A DNA stretch of 34,119 nucleotides from Cesiribacter andamanensis AMV16. GTDB lineage: Bacteria > Bacteroidota > Bacteroidia > Cytophagales > Cyclobacteriaceae. Below are positions 17,146 through 26,092 of the stretch, one piece after another (position 1 is the stretch's first letter; every line of letters starts with the position of its first letter). The notes beneath the pieces were generated by a model. That model did no database searches. It worked only from the letters and a program-made list of their open reading frames with translations, and was not told where the DNA came from. The stretch spans positions 1 through 34,119 of the forward strand of contig NZ_AODQ01000038.1 of NCBI RefSeq assembly GCF_000348925.1, in the 5' to 3' direction. Position numbers and translations under genes: made by a program.

Positions 17146-17877
17146 CTACACCACCACAATCTGCTCGGGCTTCAGCAGGGGCTGGCAGCGGTAGCGCATG
17201 TATACCTGGGCGGTGGCAATCACATCCTGCTGGCTGTGCTGCACAATCTGGTCCAGCCCTTTCTCACCTTCGTTGAAGAACAGGGAGTTGATCTGGTCGC
17301 CCTCGGGATGGGGGGTATAGGGGATGTGGAAGAGCGCCGCCAGGGTCTCCAGCGAAATGGTGTACTTGCGGTTGCCAAACATCCACATTTCCATGGTGTC
17401 CAGGTGGGGTACTTCCCAGGGTTTTTTTCCGGCAAAGTTCAGCACCTCGGGCAGGGGTACGCAATGCACCAGCATGCGGCGGCAGAGGTAGGGAAAATCA
17501 AATTCCTTGCCATTGTGCGAGCAGAGGCGCAGCGTTCGCTGATCGAAACGCTCGTTGAGCAGCTCCTTGAACTGCTCCAGCAGCCACTGCTCGTTGTCGG
17601 CCGAGGCATAGCTTTTTACCCGCAGCTCCAGCCCGCCCTCGTCCTTCTCATGAAAATAGGCCACCGAAATGCTCACAATGCGGCCAAATTCGGCATAGAG
17701 ACCCCCTTCATAATGGTACAGTTCGGCGGGCGATACATCTTCGTCCATCCAGTCCAGAAATTCTACCTTGTGTAGCCAGGCCTGCTGCAGGCGCTTGTCC
17801 AGCGACTCCAGATCTGATGCGGCCGTAACGGTCTCAATGTCCACAAACAGGATGTCCTTAAAGGGGCGGGTGGTCAT
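17146..17877 (-). CDS. PolB-like 3'-5' exonuclease (DEDDy, DNA_pol_B_exo2-like)
   Basis: A 243-residue stand-alone exonuclease with an RNase H-like fold. Exo I is LFVDIET (D13, E15). Exo II is CSHNGKEFDFPYLCRRM, with D in EFDFP. Exo III is HSQQDVIATAQVYMRY, with the D and Y that suggest the DEDDy type. The protein resembles the proofreading domain of family B polymerases without a polymerase part. Such proteins are common in Bacteroidota as predicted DNA or RNA trimming enzymes. It is monocistronic with its own terminator. Confidence 0.85.
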   Translation of the reverse strand: MTTRPFKDILFVDIETVTAASDLESLDKRLQQAWLHKVEFLDWMDEDVSPAELYHYEGGLYAEFGRIVSISVAYFHEKDEGGLELRVKSYASADNEQWLLEQFKELLNERFDQRTLRLCSHNGKEFDFPYLCRRMLVHCVPLPEVLNFAGKKPWEVPHLDTMEMWMFGNRKYTISLETLAALFHIPYTPHPEGDQINSLFFNEGEKGLDQIVQHSQQDVIATAQVYMRYRCQPLLKPEQIVVV

Positions 17878-18022
17878 GGGGGTAGCGGTTAGGTAAAAAA
17901 TGGGGTGCCTGTGCTACATAGAAATTTACAAGAAGGCGAAATGTTTGCCTGAGTGGGGGGTGTTTTTTGGGAGGTAGATTGGATTTGGGCTTGCCGTACC
18001 GGCCAGGCGTTGGCAGAGCGCC

Positions 18023-19530
18023 CTACTCCAGCCCCTGCAGCTGCTGCCGGAGCAGGCTGCGGATGGCAGGGCCTTCCGGGCCGGGCGCATGAGCCTCCAG
18101 CAACCGGCCCCGTTCATCATAGAGCAGGTAGCGGGGTATGGAGCGCACCTCCAGCGCCTGCAGCAGGGAGGAGCTGCGGGCCTGCAGCAGCAGAAAGCTA
18201 AGCACCCCCTCGGCCTGCATCCCTTCTTTTAGTGCTGCCCGGCGCCACTGCTCGGCATTTTCATCCAGCGAGAGATACAGAAAGCTGACCGGCTGCCCGC
18301 TGAACTCCTGCTGCAGGCGTTTAGAGGCGGGCATGGCGGCCAGGCAGGGACGACACCAGCTTGCCCACAGATCTACATACACCAGCCGGCCCCGCTGCCG
18401 GTCCAGTACCTCCTGCAGGGGTAGTTCCTCTTGTTCAGGTCCATCAGCATGCCCTCAGCACCGGCGGGTGCCGCCTCCAGCTGAAAGGTGGTGGTAATGT
18501 AGTTCACCAGGGCCGTATCCTGCACCTGGGTCCTAAACCGGCTCAGGTAGCGCTGCACCTCCTGCCGCGGCGATTGCTCGGCAATGCGTTTCATATAGGC
18601 CAGCAGCAGGGCTTTTTTGGCGTTGGTGCTAAAATAGGGGCTTGCCCAAATGGAGTCATAAACTGCCGGCAGGCGCTGGGAGCCCCCGGCCGATGCCGGT
18701 GTCCAGTAGAGCTGGCTTACGGCCGTGCGCAGAAAGTTCTGGTAAAAGAAATAGGCAAGCAGGCTGTCGGGCCCCTGAGCCAGTAGTTTTTTCAGTTCGT
18801 TCCTGCTCATACGGCCCTGCCGCAGGGCTAGTTCGGCCTGCTGGTAGCCGTTTTTCTCTTTGTAGAAGCTGAAGTGTGGGTCGGAGATGGTGCCCGCGGC
18901 CTGCAGGGAATCCAGGAACTGCTGCTCCAGGGCAAACTGCTTCTCTGCCTCGGCAGCGGCCCGCTGCTCGCCCTGCTGCAGCTGCTCGGCCAGGGGGGTG
19001 GTATCGGCAAATCCATAAAAGGCATAGGCCATGCCCGAGAGGTATTTGAGCTGAGCGGGAAAATCCCCTCCGCTCAGCCGCTGCCGCTTCAGCACTTCAT
19101 AGTTGAGCCCTGTTTGGTGGGCAGGGCGGTTCAGCACCCTTGCCTGCGGCAGACTGTCATTAAAGGAAAACAGCACCGTATCTCCCCTGTGCAGCAGGTA
19201 GCTCAGGCGATCGGCCCCCCGGTAGGTATATTCCACCTCTACCCAGGGCCTGCGGGTAGCCAGGCGCAGGGTATCGGTAGCCGGCGCATGGGCCAGCTCC
19301 AGCAGGCGGCTAATGCCGGCATCATCCATATACTGCAGGGCGCTGCCGGCGCTTAGCTCCTGCCCGTTGGCAAGGGTATAGCGGGTATGGTCGGGTGCCT
19401 GCTGAAAGATAAGGGTGATCTGTCCCCGCTGCCCGCCGGTTTTTGTAGCCGGCGCCTCCCGGTCGGCCGGGCTGCAGCCCAACATGGTGGCTAGTAGTAG
19501 GCAGGTATAGAAAAAGGAGCAGTAGCGCAT
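18023..19530 (-). pseudogene. TlpA-type thioredoxin-like lipoprotein, one frameshift
   Basis: The first frame begins at the ATG at 19530 with a lipoprotein-like signal (MRYCSFFYTCLLLATMLGCSP). It continues through a DUF4369-like region, with many Q and L residues, to about 18430, where it goes out of frame and ends at 18373. The other frame carries QEELPLQEVLDRQRGRLVYV, then DLWASWCRPC with the redox CxxC, and ends at 18023. One missing G near 18433 (GGACCTG-AACAAG) joins them into about 502 residues. The joined form is the usual Bacteroidota envelope oxidoreductase: a long N-terminal domain plus C-terminal thioredoxin domain, with the cis-Pro in RSIPRYLL. It probably acts in the periplasm in disulfide reduction. 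The first 32 codons before 19530 are not family-like. Confidence 0.85.
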
Positions 19531-19641
19531 GACTATCAACCGCAAGGCCTGAAGAGCCCGCTGTTTAGCTAACGGTCCAGGAGAGTGTTTTGTGATAGGC
19601 GAGCCCAACGGAACCTGCCTTTTCACCTCTTTCTTCTCTCT

Positions 19642-20064
19642 TTACTTTGCAAAGATCTGGCTGGGGTCCTGGAAGCTTTTAAACTCCAGGGCATTGCCGG
19701 CGGGGTCCAGAAAGAACATGGTGGCCTGCTCGCCCACCTGCCCCTTAAAGCGGATATGCGGCTCAATGATAAAGCGAATACCGGCCCCTTTCAGTTTTTC
19801 TGCCAGCTGGTGCCACTGCTCCCACTCCAGGATGGCGCCAAAGTGACGCACCGGTACGGCATCCCCGTCCACCTCATTGGTTTTGGCCCGGCCTACCTCC
19901 TCCGGCTTAACATGAGCCGATAGCTGGTGGCCAAAAAAGTTGAAGTCGATCCACTTGTCGGTGCTGCGGCCAATGTCGCAGCCCAGCAAATCGCCATAGA
20001 AGCGGCGGGTCTCTTCTATATCCAGAATGGGAAAAGCCAGATGAAAAGGGGTAAAGTTTTGCAT
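19642..20064 (-). CDS. VOC-family (glyoxalase/dioxygenase fold) protein
   Basis: A 140-residue protein with a single VOC domain: FHLAFPILDIEETRRFYGDLLGC at the N-terminus and MFFLDPAGNALEFKSFQDP at the C-terminus. H8 and E in NALEFK are the likely metal ligands. The closest look is the small dioxygenase-like proteins that give a full-length match to glyoxalase/bleomycin-resistance families. The substrate is unknown. It is divergent from the methyltransferase gene across a repeat-rich region. Confidence 0.88.
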   Translation of the reverse strand: MQNFTPFHLAFPILDIEETRRFYGDLLGCDIGRSTDKWIDFNFFGHQLSAHVKPEEVGRAKTNEVDGDAVPVRHFGAILEWEQWHQLAEKLKGAGIRFIIEPHIRFKGQVGEQATMFFLDPAGNALEFKSFQDPSQIFAK

Positions 20065-20207
20065 AATGGGTGTATGTTTGAAAACGAAGATACGGAATAG
20101 ACTTCTGTAGACAATAGAGGATGGATGATGGACAATGGACGATGGACAATCGACCGGGCGGCTAGGCGCCCCTGGCGATCCGCATTGGACCGTCCACCCT
20201 GGGTCCT

Positions 20208-20231
20208 TCTGTTGGTGTTTTCACCAACAAC
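20208..20231 (+). repeat. REP palindrome inside the inverted-repeat element, copy 1
   Basis: TCTGTTGGTG, TTTT, then CACCAACAAC. The inner 7 bp of the stem pair perfectly, and the right arm is identical to the REPs at 7246-8002. Confidence 0.85.
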
Positions 20232-20253
20232 TCTTTTGGCAGCCTGACGGAAA

Positions 20254-20277
20254 TTTGTTGGTGAAAACACCAACAAC
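20254..20277 (-). repeat. REP palindrome inside the inverted-repeat element, copy 2
   Basis: TTTGTTGGTG, AAAA, then CACCAACAAC. Nine base pairs form the stem. It is inverted relative to copy 1 (A loop versus T loop), giving a BIME-like pair. Confidence 0.85.
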
Positions 20278-20431
20278 AGGGGTCAGGAGGTTTCTACCTG
20301 CTCACTTCCAATAGCTAGTGTCCATTGCGGATCGCCGGGGGCGCCCAGCCGCACGGTCCATCATCTATTGTCCATTGTCCATCGTCCATCGTCCATTATC
20401 TAATACCTCAAATTCCACTACCCACTACCCC

Positions 20432-21130
20432 ATGACACCTCCTGAACTTAATAACGAACTGGGCAACATTGATCTGTACCTGCTGGATGCAATCCTGAAA
20501 GGCTACTTTCCGGCTGGATGTGCCGTGCTGGATGCCGGCTGCGGCGAGGGGCGCAACCTGCACTGGTTTCTGAAAGGTGGATATCCGGTCTGGGGCATTG
20601 ATAGCAACCCGGCGGCCATCCGCATGCTGCGCTTTGTAGCCAACAGCCTGCAAAAGGGCTATCCGCTGGAGCGCTTTGCCAGCGGCAGCCTTACGGCCAT
20701 GCCCTATGCCAACGAGCTGTTTGAGGCAGTGATCTGCAGCGCCGTGCTGCACTTTGCCGAAAGCCGGGAGCAGTTCATCCAGATGTGGGGCGAGCTCTGG
20801 CGGGTGCTCAGGACAGGGGGCCTGCTCTTTATCCGCACCGCCACCGATCTGGGCCTCTCCCAGGAAGAGCTTACGCCTGCAGACCAGGGACGCTACCTGC
20901 TGCCCGATGGCAGCCAGCGCTTTCTGCTGAGCCAGGCGCTGCTGGACGAGTTGCTCCAACAATACCCCCTGCAGTGGCGGGAGCCCTATAAATCGGTGGT
21001 GGTAGCCGGGCAGCGCAGCATGGGGGTATTGGTGCTGCAGAAAACAATCCGCCCGCCTGACGAGTACTACATTCAATGGAACAGCCTGCTACCCCCATCC
21101 GTTTTGCCCCTTTCTGGAAGCGCCTGGTAG
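20432..21130 (+). CDS. Class I SAM-dependent methyltransferase
   Basis: The ATG at 20432 (MTPPELNNELGNIDLYLLDA) gives 232 residues. Upstream in-frame codons read through the repeat element and are rejected. The SAM-binding motif I is VLDAGCGEGRN, followed by VWGIDSNPAAI. Later motifs are NELFEAVICSAVLHF and LLFIRTATDLG. The substrate is unknown. The C-terminal 20 or so residues overlap the next gene by 55 bp and are not family-like. One extra A in the A4 run at about 21041-21044 would instead end the protein at a TGA (21058-21060), 15 bp before the next ATG. The annotated C-terminus is therefore doubtful. Confidence 0.85.
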   Translation: MTPPELNNELGNIDLYLLDAILKGYFPAGCAVLDAGCGEGRNLHWFLKGGYPVWGIDSNPAAIRMLRFVANSLQKGYPLERFASGSLTAMPYANELFEAVICSAVLHFAESREQFIQMWGELWRVLRTGGLLFIRTATDLGLSQEELTPADQGRYLLPDGSQRFLLSQALLDELLQQYPLQWREPYKSVVVAGQRSMGVLVLQKTIRPPDEYYIQWNSLLPPSVLPLSGSAW

Positions 21131-21546
21131 CCATTGCCCTTGACTACCTGTTGATAAATGTTGCCCTCAGCTTCATTATTGCCCTGGTGGTAATGGTGGG
21201 CTGGGCCGGCGAAGGCCCCACGGTGGTAGAGCGGGGCGATGACCTGGTACGCGATCTCTCAGAAAGCTTTGGGCCGGCACAGCTGCTGATAGTACTGGGC
21301 TACTGGCTGTACTTTGCCCTGATGCACAGCAGCGCCTGGGGCGCCACCGTAGGCAAGCGGGCCATGGGCCTGTACGTGGTGGATACCGATGGCCACCGGC
21401 TGAGCTTCATACAGGCTACACTGCGTTTTCTGGGCAAAATCCTGTCGGTTTTCACCTTCTTTATCGGCTTTGTGCTGGCCGCTTTTCATCCCCAGCACCA
21501 GGCCCTGCACGATCTTCTGGCCAAAACGCATGTGCGGGAGTGGTAG
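21076..21546 (+). CDS. RDD-family membrane protein
   Basis: A 156-residue protein. The RDD signature is visible: PIRFAPFWKRLVAIALDYLL at the start (R and D in the first helix), GATVGKRAMGLYVVD in the middle, and HPQHQALHDLLAKTHV at the end. Three or four hydrophobic helices are seen. RDD proteins are small membrane proteins; some act in Na+/H+ exchange, most are uncharacterised. It begins inside the annotated end of the methyltransferase and is probably translated with it. Confidence 0.88.
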   Translation: MEQPATPIRFAPFWKRLVAIALDYLLINVALSFIIALVVMVGWAGEGPTVVERGDDLVRDLSESFGPAQLLIVLGYWLYFALMHSSAWGATVGKRAMGLYVVDTDGHRLSFIQATLRFLGKILSVFTFFIGFVLAAFHPQHQALHDLLAKTHVREW

Positions 21547-21850
21547 GGGACTTTCGTGTAAATCCTCTCTATTTAGTCATTTATCAACCTTCCGAACACC
21601 CTGTTACGCAGTAACACTGGCAGGGGTGAAGCGGCCGATCTCCTTAGTAAGCGATAGTAAACCTGCCCCTTTGCTGCAGGCGGGCACCCCGCCTACCGGC
21701 TCCTGAACCTTGCGTTAGTTTGCAAAACAGCATCCCCTTTTTTTACGTTAGTGAAGCTGCATCTTTTCACCAGCGCTTGACAAGCTGTGGAAAAGCTGTT
21801 ACGCTTGCATTACCATTATTTTTTAGCCTTATCCCCCCGGGAACAACCTC
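21547..21850. other. Intergenic region, 304 bp
   Basis: No gene is seen. A candidate promoter for the next gene lies at 21777-21807. The rest shows a short inverted repeat, GGCGGG and CCCGCC (about 21680-21700), without a T-run. Confidence 0.5.
21777..21807 (+). promoter_or_regulatory. Candidate promoter of the NMT1-like gene
   Basis: TTG (21777-21779), 20 nt, then TACGCTTG (21800-21807). It differs by one base from TAnnTTTG and has the same spacing as the rplU promoter. Confidence 0.45.
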
Positions 21851-22726
21851 ATGAAAAACCCCATAGACCTGCGCATTGGTGGCGTACCGGAGCATTTTAA
21901 TCTGCCCTGGCAAATAGCGCTGGAAGAAAACGCTTTTTCTGAATTACCCGCCACCATTCAGTGGACCGATTATGCCGGCGGTACCGGCGCCATGGCCGCC
22001 GATCTGCGCGAGGGCAAGCTGGACGTGGCCATGCTGCTCACCGAAGGGGCCGTAGCCGACATTATCCGCGGAAGCAATTACCGCATTGTATCGCTGTATG
22101 TGGATAGCCCCCTGCTCTGGGGCATTCATGTGCATGCCGACTCCCCCTTTCAGGAAATTCAGGACCTGAAGGGCTGCACCTATGCCGTAAGCCGCTATGG
22201 AAGCGGCTCGCACCTGATGGCCTTTGTAGATGCCAAGAGCCGGGAATGGCCCACCAAAAATCTGAAGTTTGAGACCGTAGGTACGCTGGAAGGCGCCCGG
22301 GAAGCGCTGGCCAACAAAACAGCCGATGCTTTTCTGTGGGAAAAGTTCATGACCAAACCCCTGGTAGATAGCGGCGAGTGGCGGCGCATCGAAGAGCGTC
22401 CCACCCCCTGGCCCTGCTTTGTGGTGGTGGTACGGGAAGAGATCATGGACCAGCATGCCGAGCTGGTAAGCGGGGTGCTGCAGGTGGTGCGCCGCTACGG
22501 ACAGCAGCTGAAGTTCGATCCCGAAGCCCCTACGCTGATTGCCCGCCGCTATGGCCTCAAGCCCGAAGATGCCAAAACCTGGTGGGACGATGTGCGCTGG
22601 GCCAACAATAGCATTGTGCCTGTGCTGATGCTGGAAGAAGTAATGAACACCCTGATGCGCATCAACCTCATACCCGAAAAGGTACTGCCCGAAAAGCTTT
22701 GTTACGAGGCAGCGCTTTTGGTATAA
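21851..22726 (+). CDS. NMT1/SsuA-like substrate-binding-fold protein without signal peptide
   Basis: A 291-residue type 2 periplasmic-binding-fold protein. DYAGGTGAMAADLREGKLDVAMLLTEG and DLKGCTYAVSRYGSGSHLMAF are typical of the aliphatic sulfonate / NMT1 binding proteins. There is no signal peptide or lipobox, so the protein is probably cytoplasmic. No ABC permease or ATPase lies next to it. It may act as a ligand sensor or as an enzyme; the family alone does not decide. It is monocistronic between a candidate promoter and a clear terminator. Confidence 0.8.
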   Translation: MKNPIDLRIGGVPEHFNLPWQIALEENAFSELPATIQWTDYAGGTGAMAADLREGKLDVAMLLTEGAVADIIRGSNYRIVSLYVDSPLLWGIHVHADSPFQEIQDLKGCTYAVSRYGSGSHLMAFVDAKSREWPTKNLKFETVGTLEGAREALANKTADAFLWEKFMTKPLVDSGEWRRIEERPTPWPCFVVVVREEIMDQHAELVSGVLQVVRRYGQQLKFDPEAPTLIARRYGLKPEDAKTWWDDVRWANNSIVPVLMLEEVMNTLMRINLIPEKVLPEKLCYEAALLV

Positions 22727-22751
22727 AGCGCACAGACTGAAGTACCCCCTG

Positions 22752-22781
22752 AAGCCCCGCCCCACCAGGTCGGGGCTTTTT
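22752..22781 (+). terminator. Intrinsic terminator after the NMT1-like gene
   Basis: AAGCCCCG (22752-22759) pairs with CGGGGCTT (22771-22778), with an 11-nt loop and a T-run to 22781. Confidence 0.9.
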
Positions 22782-23073
22782 GTTGCCCCATCCAGAGATC
22801 ATGCTTTTGGGGATTGGCGGGCCTTCAGGCAGCCCGATCGCATACCTACAGGCATGTATGTAGCCCTTTTCTGGCCCTGCTTATGGCTGGTGAAGGTGCA
22901 CACCCCCATATAACCCCCCCATATAAACCGCAGGTTGCAGAGAGCAGCCTCCCTTCTGTAGAGCTTGCTGCACGCATATCGCTACTTTTTCAACACAAAA
23001 AGGGGCCCTTACTAGTTATCCTAAGGCCTGATCAATACAGGGGCTTTTTTATCTGAATATTGGGACAGTTTTT
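22782..23073 (+). promoter_or_regulatory. Leader and control region of the polysaccharide locus
   Basis: About 290 bp precede susC. It contains the direct repeat at 22903-22926 and a weak, imperfect stem followed by TTTTTT (about 23022-23051) only ~20 bp before the ATG. No clear TAnnTTTG element was found. It must hold the start signals of the susC operon. Confidence 0.45.
22903..22926 (+). repeat. Direct repeat CCCCCATATAA, two copies
   Basis: Identical 11-mers at 22903-22913 and 22916-22926 (period 13 bp), about 150 bp before susC. A possible operator for a regulator of the polysaccharide locus. Confidence 0.5.
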
Positions 23074-26000
23074 ATGGAAAACGCTTACACCTCTATTAGG
23101 CAAAAAGGGAGCATTGCCCTAAGCCTGTTATGTTGCCTGCTCTTGCTGGGAACCCAGGCATGGGCCCAGGGCAGCACTGCCCGACAGGTGCGGGGCACCG
23201 TGGTAGATGCCGAGAGCAAAGATCCCCTGCCAGGCGTGGCTGTGCTGATTGTAGGCACTTCTACCGGAGTGGTCACCAACCTGGATGGGGAGTATACCCT
23301 AGAGGTGCCCTCGGATGCGGCCGTGCTGGAATTTTCCTACCTGGGCTATCAGAACCAGCGCCAGCCGGTAGGCAGCCGCTCGGTGATTGATGTGAGCCTG
23401 CAGGTAGCCGAAGAGCAGCTGCAGGAAGTGGTGGTGATTGGCTACGGCACCGTGCGCAAGAGCGACCTTACCGGGGCGGTAACCTCGGTACGGGGCGAGG
23501 AGCTCACCAAAATGCCGGCCGCCAACCCCGTACAGGCCCTGCAGGGCAAGGTATCGGGCCTGCAGGTAAGCAATACCGGCAACCCCGGCGATGCCCCTGT
23601 TGTGCGCCTGCGGGGCGTGGGCACCCTGGGCAATGACCAAGCCCTCTTTGTGGTGGATGGGGTTATTCTGGATAACATCAACTTTCTGAACAGCTCTGAT
23701 ATTGCCTCGGTAGAGGTATTGAAAGATGCCTCGGCGGTGGCCATTTTCGGCTCCCGGGGCGCCAATGGGGTTATCATTATCACCACCAAAAAGGGCAGGG
23801 TAGGTGAGGCGCCCCGTATAAACCTGCGCGCCGAGTACGGGTTTGAGAATGTGGCCAACCGCCTGGACCTGATGACGGGCCGGCAGTTTGCCACCTATGT
23901 AAATGCCATTACCCCCGGCACCTACAACAACCTGGATGTGCTGCCCAACATCGACTGGCAGGACCGCATCTTTACCCAAAACGCACCCGTTCAGAACTAC
24001 AACCTCTCCTTTGTGGGGGCCTCCGACAAGCTCAACTACTACATTGGCGGCGGCTACTTTGCCCAGGAGGGTATCCTGCCAAAATCAGATTACAGCCGCA
24101 TCTCCTTTAAAAGCAACACCACCTACCGCATCCGGGACTTTCTACGCCTGGGCGCCGACCTTACCGCTTCGGTTGAAAACAAGCAAAACCCCCCGGGTGT
24201 AGTAGGGCTTGCCTACCGGGCCTGGCCCATCAACGACCCCTTTCTGCCCAATGGCGATTTTGCCGAAGTACAAGGTGGCAACGCGCTGGCCGCCATTGCC
24301 TACCATAATAATGATTCACGCATCCTGCGCGGAGTAGCCAACTTTTTTGGCGAGGCAGACCTGATCAAGGGCCTTACTTTCCGCACCAGCTACCAGCTGG
24401 ATGGGGCCTTGTTCCGAAATCAGGGCTTTACGCCCGAATACTTTGTGTCGCCGGTGCAGCAAAGCGCTTTTAGCCAGCTCTCCAAGACCAATGCCGAAAA
24501 CCTGACCTGGATCTGGGAAAACACCCTGAACTTTAGCCGGGACTTTGGCGAGAAGCACCGCATTGACGCCGTAGTGGGCTATACCGCCCAGGAATTCTAT
24601 GGTGAATCCCTGTTTGGCGCCCGCCGCAACCTGCTGCGCGAAGATCCCGATTTCTGGTACCTGGATGCCGGTGAGCAGGAAGGTCAGAACCTGGGCAATA
24701 ATGCCAGTACCTGGACCATGGTCTCTTACCTGGGGCGTATTAACTATTCGCTGCTGGACCGTTACCTGTTTACGGCTACCTTCCGCCGCGATTATTCTTC
24801 CCGCTTCGGGCGGGAAAACCGCTATGGCGATTTCCCCTCCTTTGCTCTGGGCTGGAATGTGCACAACGAACCTTTCTTCCCCAACACCCCCCTGCTCAAT
24901 ACCTTAAAGCTCAGGGCCAGCTGGGGCATTATTGGCAATGACAAGATCGATTATAACGCCCGCTTCTCTACTGTATCTACAGGTTTGGGCGCTGTCTTTG
25001 GCCAGAACCCCAACCTGGAGCCTGGTTCGGCCCTTACCCGTATTGGTAATCCTACACTTCAATGGGAAGATACCCAGCAACTGGACATTGGCGCAGAATG
25101 GAGCATGCTGGAAGGCCGTCTGCGGGCCGAGGTAGACTATTACAAAAAAAATACCAAGGGCATTCTGGTACCCCTCGCCATCCCAGCCACCTCCGGCGGG
25201 GGGGTAGGCGCCAGCCGTTTCTTCAATGCCGCCGAAGTGCTGAACCGGGGCATCGAGTTTAACCTGGGCTGGGAAGATGAAATTGGCGATTTACGCTATA
25301 ACCTGGGGGTGCTGGGTTCTACCATCCATAATGAGGTGCTCTCCCTGGGCGCTTCGCTGGGGCAGGATAGTGTCATTATCGCCGGTAGCCTGGGCAATGG
25401 CCAAACGGTAACCCGTACCGTAGCCGGCCGGTCCATTGGCTTCTATTATGGCTACCAAACGGCCGGGGTGTTCCAAAATCAGGAGCAGCTCAACAGCCTG
25501 CCGCGCACCTCCCAGCAGGGGGTGGGTGATCTTATTTTTGTCGATACCAACAATGATGGCCGCATTACCGAAGCCGATCGTGTAGAGCTGGGCTCCTGGA
25601 TCCCGGATTTTACCTACGGCTTCAGCGCCGGAGCCGGCTATAAAGGAGTTAACCTCTCGCTCGATTTCTTTGGGCAGTGGGGCAACAAGATCTATAACGG
25701 CAAACAGGCCGTGCGCTTTGAGCTGCTCAACTTTGAGTCGCGCTTTGCCGATTTCTGGACCGGCGAGGGCAGCACCAACGAGATCCCCCGCGCCTCGGCC
25801 GGCGGGGTCAATTACAGCGTGTCGGACTTCTTTCTGGAAGATGCTTCCTTTTTGCGCCTGCGCACCGCCACCATCAGCTACGACCTGGCCGCCTCCCTGC
25901 TGGAACGCTACCAGATTGGCTCAGCCCAGCTCTATGTACGGGGCACCAACCTCTGGACCCGCACCCCCTATAGCGGCTACCTGCCCGATATTCCGGTGGG

Positions 26001-26082
26001 CTCCCCCCTTAACGGTGCCATTGACCTGGGGGTATACCCCCTTACCAGATCCATTATGTTTGGCTTGAATGTCTCTTTTTAA
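23074..26082 (+). CDS. susC-like: SusC-type TonB-dependent outer-membrane transporter
   Basis: A 1002-residue protein. The signal peptide (about 1-32) ends at AWAQ. A carboxypeptidase-regulatory-like domain follows (about 38-110; GTVVDAESKDPLPGVAVLIVGTS and DGEYTLEV). The plug (about 117-240) has QEVVVIGYGTVRKSDLTGAV and the SusC-typical GSRGANGVIIITTKKG. The remainder is the beta-barrel, ending in LNVSF with a terminal aromatic residue. It imports oligosaccharides across the outer membrane with SusD as lid, powered by TonB. No extended N-terminal signalling domain is seen. It is the first gene of the operon, with susD 10 bp downstream. Confidence 0.96.
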   Translation: MENAYTSIRQKGSIALSLLCCLLLLGTQAWAQGSTARQVRGTVVDAESKDPLPGVAVLIVGTSTGVVTNLDGEYTLEVPSDAAVLEFSYLGYQNQRQPVGSRSVIDVSLQVAEEQLQEVVVIGYGTVRKSDLTGAVTSVRGEELTKMPAANPVQALQGKVSGLQVSNTGNPGDAPVVRLRGVGTLGNDQALFVVDGVILDNINFLNSSDIASVEVLKDASAVAIFGSRGANGVIIITTKKGRVGEAPRINLRAEYGFENVANRLDLMTGRQFATYVNAITPGTYNNLDVLPNIDWQDRIFTQNAPVQNYNLSFVGASDKLNYYIGGGYFAQEGILPKSDYSRISFKSNTTYRIRDFLRLGADLTASVENKQNPPGVVGLAYRAWPINDPFLPNGDFAEVQGGNALAAIAYHNNDSRILRGVANFFGEADLIKGLTFRTSYQLDGALFRNQGFTPEYFVSPVQQSAFSQLSKTNAENLTWIWENTLNFSRDFGEKHRIDAVVGYTAQEFYGESLFGARRNLLREDPDFWYLDAGEQEGQNLGNNASTWTMVSYLGRINYSLLDRYLFTATFRRDYSSRFGRENRYGDFPSFALGWNVHNEPFFPNTPLLNTLKLRASWGIIGNDKIDYNARFSTVSTGLGAVFGQNPNLEPGSALTRIGNPTLQWEDTQQLDIGAEWSMLEGRLRAEVDYYKKNTKGILVPLAIPATSGGGVGASRFFNAAEVLNRGIEFNLGWEDEIGDLRYNLGVLGSTIHNEVLSLGASLGQDSVIIAGSLGNGQTVTRTVAGRSIGFYYGYQTAGVFQNQEQLNSLPRTSQQGVGDLIFVDTNNDGRITEADRVELGSWIPDFTYGFSAGAGYKGVNLSLDFFGQWGNKIYNGKQAVRFELLNFESRFADFWTGEGSTNEIPRASAGGVNYSVSDFFLEDASFLRLRTATISYDLAASLLERYQIGSAQLYVRGTNLWTRTPYSGYLPDIPVGSPLNGAIDLGVYPLTRSIMFGLNVSF

Positions 26083-26092
26083 TCCCGACGCC

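Larger units (their letters stand above)
20112..20400. mobile_element. MITE-like inverted-repeat element carrying two REP hairpins
   Basis: An outer inverted repeat of 40 nt (20151-20190 and 20320-20359, about 34 matching positions) is flanked outside by heptad tandem repeats of TGGACRA (left ~20121-20150, right ~20360-20400). Inside lie two REP hairpins in opposite orientation. They carry the same core as the RAYT locus 12 kb away. No coding frame is present. The whole ~290 bp fills the gap between the VOC gene and the methyltransferase. It looks like a non-autonomous element that could be recognised by the RAYT; mobility is inferred. Confidence 0.7.

Noticed and set aside
20318-20431. N-terminal extension of the methyltransferase
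   Set aside because: It would translate the heptad repeats and inverted arm of the element; the family start is at 20432.
23022-23051. Terminator or attenuator just before susC
   Set aside because: The stem has a mismatch and a bulge with few pairs; too weak to call despite the T-run.
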